Assembly: GCA_014379305.1 (NCBI GenBank)
Contig: JACMMB010000142.1
Coordinates: 1-7,386 of the forward strand
Origin: Akkermansiaceae bacterium
GTDB lineage: Bacteria > Verrucomicrobiota > Verrucomicrobiia > Verrucomicrobiales > Akkermansiaceae
Direction of reading: 5' to 3'
Length of the DNA stretch: 7,386 bases
Positions 1-5,328 of the stretch are shown here, in pieces. Below the pieces are notes generated by a model. It was not told the DNA's origin. It worked only from the letters and a program-made list of their open reading frames with translations, and searched no databases. Position 1 is the first letter of the stretch, and every line of letters begins with the position of its first letter. The position numbers and the translations under genes are program-made.

Positions 1-28
1 GCGATGAGCATTTGAACGCCGGTTGATT

Positions 29-637
29 TTATCCGTAAAATCGTTGGTCGAGATGCTCCAAAAGCTCCCGGCGGGTTTCGAAGCCATGCCTTGCCTTGCG
101 GCCCATCTCGTGGGGAATGCTCCATCGCGGCTCCAGATTTTCCGCATCGATCACTCGTGAGGGAATGCCCATCTCGCAGGCATCCATCACCGTTTCCTCG
201 GTGCCACCCACGCCTTGCGGCGGCTTGCCATTCCAAGCGAACAGAAAGGCATCCGACCAATCGAGCAGATGTCCTGCAACCACCTGATACGCCTCCGGCG
301 CCGCATGGCCGCCCGGGGCGATATATTGCGCTAGCGACACATCCATCAATTTCTCCGCAAACTCCCATTCCTCCACCGCCTCAAAATCCTCTGCGAATCT
401 TTCCCTTGGAAAAGGCAGGATGACAATGATTGGGACCCTGAGTTCGACACAACTTCGCAAAAAAATCAAATCCGCCCCCGCTGCCGCGCTGGACATCGCG
501 ATCAGGCCATCGCCAAGCCGCTCTTTCATCATCACCAGTTCCTCACGCATTACACGGCGCAAGCCCGCCTCATTTGCCACCCGCCGATGTCCGGCGAAGC
601 CCAGCAGCTTTGGCTGAGAGTTGCGATCAGACCTCAT
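29..637 (-). CDS. SLOG-superfamily (Rossmann-like) putative nucleotide-ligand sensor
   Basis: A 202-residue soluble protein with no signal peptide or membrane segment. Visible motifs, in order: a first beta strand running into LGFAGHRRV (residues 12-20, the GHR signature); SSAAAGAD (49-56), matching the 'S..AEGAD' loop of this family; LPFPRERFAEDF (74-85); DWSDAFLFAWNGKP (126-139); and GVGGTEETV (142-150), the glycine-rich GGTxE loop expected to hold a nucleotide or nucleotide-derived ligand. SLOG proteins are known or proposed sensors of nucleotide signals in conflict systems (for example the C-terminal half of Thoeris ThsA). The ATG overlaps the end of the upstream patatin gene by 11 bases and has a GGAG site 7 bases upstream, so the pair is translationally coupled. 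I infer that it senses a ligand and controls the patatin. A nucleotide-processing enzyme of the related LOG fold is a less likely alternative. Family call good; role inferred. Confidence 0.8.
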   Translation of the reverse strand: MRSDRNSQPKLLGFAGHRRVANEAGLRRVMREELVMMKERLGDGLIAMSSAAAGADLIFLRSCVELRVPIIVILPFPRERFAEDFEAVEEWEFAEKLMDVSLAQYIAPGGHAAPEAYQVVAGHLLDWSDAFLFAWNGKPPQGVGGTEETVMDACEMGIPSRVIDAENLEPRWSIPHEMGRKARHGFETRRELLEHLDQRFYG

Positions 638-1751
638 CGAAATGCTCCAATTTCACCACCTGTTCCGCGTGCGCCGCGCCGCATTCACAAAGAAAATCCA
701 TCAGCTCGAGATTATCCAGGGTGAAGCCCTGTTTGGTCACTGCCTCGGCGGTCTTCAAATCCTCAGGGGAGAATATTTTGTCGTAGCGGGCATATAGATA
801 CTGCGAATTTTCCGAAGGCCTGGTCAAACTGCCGATTTCACCGTCGATTGGCGGTCCATAACGACACTCCCCATGCACACGGCACAGCAAATCCTGATAT
901 TGTTGAAATGATCCGATCAGTGAACTGGGCAAATTTTTTGCCTGCGACAACACATCGAGAAAAAATCTGTTTCCGCGCCCAAGCTTCATCCCCCCTGTTC
1001 CGATTGAGACAATCGACATCCGATCCGCACCGGTTTTCCAGCCCAGATTGTATTCCGGCAAAGTCGCCATGATCTTCATCAGATATGCCGGGTTGTTGAA
1101 AGGCGTCACTCCCCCGTCCTCAAACGCGAACACCATTTTCTCTCCAGCTTCTCCTTTCACCTCCAGGATTTCAGGCGGGAAAAACGTCGGCGCGGCCGTG
1201 CTTGCGCGCACCAGCTGCCACAGCGGAATCTGCAGATTATTTCCAGGCGAGTCCGGATTGTTGTACTTCGCGTCAGGGTTATTGGATAGCGGCCAGGGCG
1301 ATCCCGTGGATGCGTTTCGAGTAACTATCAAAAGCAAGGTTTTCAGCCGATCGGACCCGAAAGTCGCCGCCGATCCGTCCTCCTCGACGAAAAAATTTTG
1401 CAAAAAATCCGTCAAGCCCGCTGCCACGAATTTGTGGCTGGTGTAACGCTTGGTCCATCCCGACTTCTGAAACATCGCAATGGCATTCTGACGGTATAGT
1501 ATTTCGATTTCCTCGGTCGCCAGCCCCCAGGAGAGGAACGCCGCGATAATCGCCCCGGTGCTGGTACCGCCTATGTAATGGAAATGATCCGCCAGAACCA
1601 ATTCCGGGTTGCCGGTTTTTGTCCGCAGCAGAGATTCAATCCGCTTGGCATATTGGAGTGCGAACAGGCCCCTTATTCCTCCTCCGTCGAAGGACAGCAA
1701 ACGCGCCCGACCGCTTTGAACATCCGTAATATCTTTCATGTCATGGATCAT
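627..1751 (-). CDS. Patatin-like phospholipase, CapV-like
   Basis: A patatin-fold lipid acyl hydrolase expected to cleave membrane phospholipids with a Ser-Asp dyad. Numbering from this start (374 residues): oxyanion loop FDGGGIRG (21-28), nucleophile elbow GGTSTG (61-66, Ser64), RASTAAPTFFPP (183-194), and catalytic Asp212 in EDGGVTPFNNPA. All hallmark patatin motifs are intact. There is no signal peptide, so it is cytosolic and acts on the inner membrane face. The C-terminal region (about 245-374) is typical of bacterial patatins in the CapV group. The frame stays open to an ATG at 1856, but those extra 35 residues are an odd hydrophobic stretch overlying a palindrome and promoter-like sequence. 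I therefore prefer 1751; 1739 is also possible. It is the first gene of a two-gene unit with SLOG. Activity is certain by motif; a defence role is inferred from the partner. Confidence 0.88.
   Translation of the reverse strand: MIHDMKDITDVQSGRARLLSFDGGGIRGLFALQYAKRIESLLRTKTGNPELVLADHFHYIGGTSTGAIIAAFLSWGLATEEIEILYRQNAIAMFQKSGWTKRYTSHKFVAAGLTDFLQNFFVEEDGSAATFGSDRLKTLLLIVTRNASTGSPWPLSNNPDAKYNNPDSPGNNLQIPLWQLVRASTAAPTFFPPEILEVKGEAGEKMVFAFEDGGVTPFNNPAYLMKIMATLPEYNLGWKTGADRMSIVSIGTGGMKLGRGNRFFLDVLSQAKNLPSSLIGSFQQYQDLLCRVHGECRYGPPIDGEIGSLTRPSENSQYLYARYDKIFSPEDLKTAEAVTKQGFTLDNLELMDFLCECGAAHAEQVVKLEHFDEV
645..648 (-). promoter_or_regulatory. Ribosome binding site (GGAG) for the SLOG gene
   Basis: On the minus strand GGAG lies 7 bases before the ATG at 637 and inside the last codons of the patatin gene. 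It is the clearest Shine-Dalgarno site in the window and fixes the SLOG start at the 11-base overlap ATGAGGTCTGA, shared with the patatin stop. Confidence 0.65.
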
Positions 1752-1827
1752 CTTCCGATAGCCGCACAGCTCAAGTAAAAGCCATGTGTGCCTGAAACAT
1801 CCTTCAAGAAAAAGGCATATCCCGGAA

Positions 1828-1856
1828 ATCATATAGCCGTATATGAATTTTGGCAT
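1828..1856 (-). promoter_or_regulatory. Candidate promoter of the patatin-SLOG unit
   Basis: On the minus strand ATGCCA (1856-1851, 4 of 6 matches to the -35 consensus) is followed after 17 bases by TATGAT (1833-1828, 5 of 6 matches to the -10 consensus). Transcription would start near 1820, leaving a leader of about 70 bases before the ATG at 1751. The -10 box lies inside the palindrome at 1829-1846, as a repressor operator would. This is by-eye matching to a sigma-70 consensus and is weak on its own. Confidence 0.3.
1829..1846. repeat. Perfect 18-bp palindrome, operator-like
   Basis: TCATATA-GCCG-TATATGA: two perfect 7-base inverted arms around a 4-base centre. It is AT-rich in the arms and is centred between two copies of an 8-base direct repeat. 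Its position upstream of the patatin gene, on the candidate -10 box, suits a dimeric regulator. No T-tract follows on either strand, so it is not an intrinsic terminator. Confidence 0.6.
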
Positions 1857-1920
1857 ATCAGCCGTTTGAACTCATAACTTTTCTCGCGAAAATGCGTATG
1901 CCTTCGAAATTAGCAAAAAT

Positions 1921-2715
1921 ATGAAATTAAACACGCTCCTAATCACCACCATCGTCACCAGCTTCAGTGCTGTTTCCTCCCATGCGATCCTGATCTTCGG
2001 ACTTGATACAGCAGGGGTATTAGTAAGTTTTGACTCCGCCGCACCCAATGTTTTTACCGACATCGGCTCACCTGCCGGTGGCATCGTTGAAATTGACTTT
2101 CGCGGCTCTAACCAGAAACTTTATGGTCTTTCTGGCTCCGGAGAAAGTTTCACCATCAGTACCACCAACGGATCCAGCACATTTCTCAATACTCCGGTGA
2201 CCGCTTTGACTGGCACGGTTTCAGGATTCGATGTCAACCCAGTGCCTGATCGTTTTCGGGTGGTAGCGGCTGGAGTAAACAACTACCGCCTCACTACTGG
2301 CGGAATGGATACAAATGCTGTCACTGTGGACAATCAGTTCCTGGTCCCAAACGGTGTTACCCTCCTTGATGTCGCATATACCAATCCATTCACTGGGGGT
2401 TCCACCACGCTGTATAGCATCACCAGCGACGGTAATCTGAACTCGCACAGCGGCCCCCCTCAATTTAACACACTCGCGGTCGTAGGCGCTACCGGGATTG
2501 TTCTAGGGACGGAATTCGGATTTGATATTAGTACGGAAGGAATTGCCTACGCTTCAAGCGATTCATTATTTTACACTGTGAATCTCGCCACTGGCTTGGC
2601 GACCCCGGCAGGTGTCCTGGCTCGCCCCTTGACATCATTCTCTGCCATTCCAGAGCCATCATCCGCTCTTCTCGTCGGACTGGCAGGCCTTGGCCTGCTT
2701 CGCCGCCGCCGTTAA
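1921..2715 (+). CDS. Exported DUF4394-like protein with PEP-CTERM sorting tail
   Basis: A 264-residue secreted protein. Residues 1-22 form a signal peptide with a probable cut after Ser-His-Ala. Residues 24-240 resemble DUF4394, a repetitive beta-rich domain of unknown function, with the family hallmarks FGLDTAGVLVSFD (26-38), DFRGSNQKLYGL (59-70) and FDVNPVPDRFRVV (103-115). The C-terminus carries PEPSS (244-248), a hydrophobic helix and RRRR (261-264). This is a PEP-CTERM signal, recognised in other bacteria by exosortase (EpsH/XrtA type) for processing and surface delivery, often alongside exopolysaccharide. No exosortase is in the window. The start at 1921 directly precedes the signal peptide; there is no clear Shine-Dalgarno. 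It is a single-gene unit, divergent from the patatin gene and ended by a strong terminator. Surface or extracellular location is well supported; function is unknown. Confidence 0.88.
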   Translation: MKLNTLLITTIVTSFSAVSSHAILIFGLDTAGVLVSFDSAAPNVFTDIGSPAGGIVEIDFRGSNQKLYGLSGSGESFTISTTNGSSTFLNTPVTALTGTVSGFDVNPVPDRFRVVAAGVNNYRLTTGGMDTNAVTVDNQFLVPNGVTLLDVAYTNPFTGGSTTLYSITSDGNLNSHSGPPQFNTLAVVGATGIVLGTEFGFDISTEGIAYASSDSLFYTVNLATGLATPAGVLARPLTSFSAIPEPSSALLVGLAGLGLLRRRR

Positions 2716-2742
2716 ATTTTTACTGGGCATATCTGTTTGTTC

Positions 2743-2773
2743 ACCCGGTGGGTTAACCCCCACCGGGTTTTTT
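2743..2773 (+). terminator. Rho-independent terminator after the PEP-CTERM gene
   Basis: ACCCGGTGGG (2743-2752) pairs perfectly with CCCACCGGGT (2759-2768) around a 6-base loop TTAACC, and a run of six T (2768-2773) follows. It sits 27 bases past the stop at 2715. The T-tract is on the plus strand only, so it chiefly ends the plus-strand gene. The hairpin could also slow transcripts converging from PPK2. Confidence 0.9.
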
Positions 2774-2783
2774 ATTGGCGGGA

Positions 2784-3611
2784 TCAGTCTCCCACCACGA
2801 TCTTGGTTGGATCCCAGTCGATTGGCGGAAAGGTCATTTTGAGACCTTTGAGAGTATCCACCATGATGCGTGCCACGCAAAGGTTGCGATACCATTTCCG
2901 GTTCGCCGGCACGACATACCACGGTGCATATTCCGTGCTTGTTTGGGTCAAAACATCTTCGTAGGTCTCCATAAAATCGTCCCACAACGCCCTATCCTTC
3001 AAATCCTCCGGATTGAACTTCCAGTGTTTGTCCAGGTTTACCAAGCGCGACTCCAAGCGCTCTTTCTGCTCCTCCTTTGAAATGTGCAGATAAATTTTCA
3101 CGATCGTCGTCCCCTCCTCAGCCAGCATCCGCTCGAACTCCACGATATGCCGGTAGCGCTGTCTCCAAATCCTATCCGCGTAAATTTTCTTCACCTTCAC
3201 GGCGATGATATCCTCGTAATGGCTGCGATTGAAAATCACCATCTGCCCGTTCTCGGGAACCTTCGAGTGGACCCGCCACAAAAAGTCATGCGCCAGCTCC
3301 TCCTCTGTCGGTCTCTTAAACGAACGCACGTGCATTCCCTGCGGGTCAATCCTTGAGAAAACATGCTTGATGCACCCGTCTTTTCCCCCCGTATCCATTG
3401 CCTGCATCACCACCAACACCCGATGCTTGTTCTGGGCATACAGCACCTTCTGCAAATATTGGAGCTCCCCTTGCAACCTGTCGAAAGCCTCGAAACTATC
3501 TTCCTTGTTCCCCTCTTCAAACAGCTCCCGTTCACTCGAATCGATTTTCCGCAAATCCACCTTCGTCCCGGGCTTGATCAAATATTTCTCCAAAGCTCCA
3601 CTTACAGGCAT
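2784..3611 (-). CDS. ppk2: PPK2-family polyphosphate:nucleotide phosphotransferase, class III-like
   Basis: A cytosolic kinase that transfers phosphate from polyphosphate to AMP and/or ADP, regenerating ADP and ATP. Numbering from this start (275 residues): core entry LEKYLIKPGTKVDL (7-20), Walker A AMDTGGKDG (71-79, Lys77), Walker B FNRSHYEDI (127-135), a lid with Arg and Lys residues (185-199, RLVNLDKHWKF at 189-199), and TSTEYAPWYVVPANRKWYRN (224-243). The last motif and the overall pattern strongly resemble class III PPK2 of the Meiothermus ruber type, about 267 residues, which can act on both AMP and ADP. The frame is open upstream to a GTG at 3731, but conserved sequence starts only near the ATG at 3611, and the longer form would abut the divergent gene's start. 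ATGs at 3641 and 3671 are alternatives. It is divergent from ppx-ppk1, forming a polyphosphate cluster. Family is certain; class by recalled similarity. Confidence 0.93.
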   Translation of the reverse strand: MPVSGALEKYLIKPGTKVDLRKIDSSERELFEEGNKEDSFEAFDRLQGELQYLQKVLYAQNKHRVLVVMQAMDTGGKDGCIKHVFSRIDPQGMHVRSFKRPTEEELAHDFLWRVHSKVPENGQMVIFNRSHYEDIIAVKVKKIYADRIWRQRYRHIVEFERMLAEEGTTIVKIYLHISKEEQKERLESRLVNLDKHWKFNPEDLKDRALWDDFMETYEDVLTQTSTEYAPWYVVPANRKWYRNLCVARIMVDTLKGLKMTFPPIDWDPTKIVVGD

Positions 3612-3733
3612 AGCCACTTTATCCCCGCTCCACCTTCCCATGACAAGCCCCGTCTCACTTTCCGGCTCCATGACGGATTGCCGGTCATATATTCCGCATT
3701 GTAAAAAGCCGTTCCTGACGCTGTCATTCACGC
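3612..3733. promoter_or_regulatory. Divergent regulatory region between ppk2 and ppx
   Basis: About 120 bases between the preferred ppk2 start and the ppx start. On the plus strand a weak candidate is TTGCCG (3678-3683), 16 bases, TGTAAA (3700-3705), each 4 of 6 matches to consensus, about 28 bases before the ppx ATG. On the minus strand TTTACA (3705-3700) resembles a -35 box but no good -10 follows. I saw no clear PhoB-box-like direct repeat. That the region holds promoters follows from the gene arrangement; the exact boxes are uncertain. Confidence 0.3.
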
Positions 3734-5296
3734 ATGGTGCTTGCCCGGAAAAATAAACCCCTCCCCCCTGTCAACACCACCACCCTTGTCACCGCCCTCC
3801 ATATAGGAGCCAGCTCCGTCTCCATGATCATCGCAGAGCGGGAGGAGAACGGTTCGCTCAAGCCCATCGACTTCCTCGAGCAACCCGCACCTCTCGCCCG
3901 CGATGTTTTTGGCAGCACAGTCGTCTCCAATGCCACCACCGAACGCATCGTCACCATCATCCGCGGCTACCAACAGACCCTCGCCGAGCTGGGTCTCGAC
4001 CCGCATAACTTCACCCGCGCCGTCGCCACCAACGTCCTCCACGAAGCCACCAACCACGAGCGCGTCCTCAATCGCATCCGGATCGCCTGCGGACTCCCCA
4101 TTTCCATGATCGACGATGGGGAAATGACGCGACTCATTTACTTGAAGACCCGCCGCCGTATCCAGCACCTGCCCGCCATGAGCCTTCGGACCACCCTCGT
4201 CGTCCACGTCGGCCCCGGCAACACCCGCGCCCTGCTCTTCCAGAAAGGCCTGATCAGCCGCTATACCAGTTATCGCCTGGGTACCCACCGTACCCGCGAA
4301 GCCGTTGAGGCCTCCCATGCCGAGGGTCCGTCCCTGCTGCGGGTTATCCGCGAGCATGCCTCGGGAAATCTCGCCCAGCTGCGCTTCGATTTTTCGGACG
4401 TATCCATCGATGGCCTCGTTCTCATCGGCTACGAAATCCAATCCGTCGCCTCTTTCGTCACTAAAAACAACGAAGCCTGCACTCTCAAAACCCTCCGCCA
4501 ATTCACCTCGGAAACCGCGGCCCTTACCGACCTCGAAGCCGTCAAACGCTTCCAGCTCGACTACCAGACCGCCGAGGCCCTGCTCCCGGCACTGGAGATC
4601 AACCTCGCCATTTCCGAAATCCTCGCCCTCAAGGAAGTCCACATCCCGACCAGCGAATACGAACAAGGCCTCCTCTACGATCTTTTGGCCTCCCGGGAAC
4701 TTTCCGGCTCCTTTGCCACCGAAGTCCTGCGCTCCGCCCGCATCCTTGCCGCCCGATACCAATCAGACGCAGGCCACGGCGAACATGTCGGGAAACTCTG
4801 CAAACATTTTCTCACCAATCTCCAGGACCTCCATCAGCTTACCGAGCACGATGCCCTCCTGCTCCAGGTCGCCGCCATTCTCCACGAAGTCGGAACCTAC
4901 GTCAGCTCCCGCGCCCATCACAAGCATTCCGAATACATCATCCTGAACTCGGAAATCTTCGGACTCGACCGCGTTGACGTCACCATCGTGGCCTTGGTCT
5001 CCCGATATCACCGCCACTCGGGGCCCCGTCTCGATCACTCAGCATACGCTACTTTGACAACCGAGGACCGCATCCGCGTATCAAAACTCGCCGCCATTCT
5101 CCGCGTCGCCGATGCCCTCGAGCGCACCCACGCCCAGCGGGTTTCCAAAATCGAAATCACCCGCACCCCGGACAAGCTCCGCATCCGTCTCCCCGGTGTC
5201 GAAGACGCCGCTATCGAACGCCTCGCCATGGCTTCCAAGGCCGACCTCTTCGAGCAGGTCTTCGGACTCACCGTGGTCATCGAAGAAGAAAACTGA
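3734..5296 (+). CDS. ppx: Ppx/GppA-family phosphatase (exopolyphosphatase-like) with HD-type C-terminal domain
   Basis: A 520-residue, probably cytosolic protein of the long, E. coli Ppx-like (513-residue) type. Residues 18-310 are the two-lobed actin-like (ASKHA) phosphatase region: TALHIGASSVSMII (20-33) is phosphate loop 1, AVATNVLHEATN (96-107) the usual 'ATSALREA' segment, DDGEMTRLIYL (128-138) the catalytic-glutamate segment, and YRLGTHR (180-186) the RLG motif. Residues 345-430 are an HD-like helical domain with LHEVG (383-387), HHKHSEYII (395-403) and SRYHR (423-427); E. coli Ppx likewise has HE instead of HD. Residues 431-515 match the family C-terminus. Oddly, the second phosphate loop reads VVHVGPGNTR (156-165) where DxGGGST is normal, and the usual GSGGT loop reads IGYEI (231-235). 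Activity may be reduced or changed. It is the first gene of an operon with ppk1, 32 bases apart, and divergent from ppk2. Confidence 0.87.
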   Translation: MVLARKNKPLPPVNTTTLVTALHIGASSVSMIIAEREENGSLKPIDFLEQPAPLARDVFGSTVVSNATTERIVTIIRGYQQTLAELGLDPHNFTRAVATNVLHEATNHERVLNRIRIACGLPISMIDDGEMTRLIYLKTRRRIQHLPAMSLRTTLVVHVGPGNTRALLFQKGLISRYTSYRLGTHRTREAVEASHAEGPSLLRVIREHASGNLAQLRFDFSDVSIDGLVLIGYEIQSVASFVTKNNEACTLKTLRQFTSETAALTDLEAVKRFQLDYQTAEALLPALEINLAISEILALKEVHIPTSEYEQGLLYDLLASRELSGSFATEVLRSARILAARYQSDAGHGEHVGKLCKHFLTNLQDLHQLTEHDALLLQVAAILHEVGTYVSSRAHHKHSEYIILNSEIFGLDRVDVTIVALVSRYHRHSGPRLDHSAYATLTTEDRIRVSKLAAILRVADALERTHAQRVSKIEITRTPDKLRIRLPGVEDAAIERLAMASKADLFEQVFGLTVVIEEEN

Positions 5297-5328
5297 CATC
5301 CAGCTCCTGAAAATCCAATCGCTTCCCC

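Larger units (their letters stand above)
1814..1859. repeat. Direct repeat pair GGCATATC flanking the palindrome
   Basis: GGCATATC occurs at 1814-1821 and again at 1852-1859, 38 bases apart start to start. Their midpoint falls within about one base of the palindrome centre, giving a near-symmetric three-part arrangement. This suggests a regulator binding region rather than coding sequence. Eight-base repeats can arise by chance in AT-rich DNA, so the arrangement is the argument, not the repeat alone. Confidence 0.45.

Noticed and set aside
29..1751. Calling the patatin-SLOG pair a CBASS operon
   Set aside because: No CD-NTase, Cap2/Cap3 or HORMA/TRIP13 gene is visible, so the name would overstate the evidence within this window.
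1866..1893. Plus-strand promoter for the PEP-CTERM gene: TTGAAC, 16 bases, GAAAAT
   Set aside because: Only 4 of 6 matches in each box; AT-rich DNA here would give such matches by chance, so I did not list it.
2743..2773. The hairpin as a two-way terminator serving ppk2 as well
   Set aside because: On the minus strand the hairpin is followed by GAACAAACAG, not a T-run, so a classical bidirectional terminator is not supported.
3612..3731. Extended ppk2 start at the GTG 3731
   Set aside because: It would add 40 residues that match no PPK2 and would leave two bases between divergent start codons, with no room for promoters.
3728..4762. Long open frame (344 codons) antisense to ppx, glycine- and aspartate-rich
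   Set aside because: It mirrors the C-ending codons of ppx, has low-complexity composition and no recognisable motif, while the plus-strand frame has clear Ppx motifs throughout. Shadow frame.
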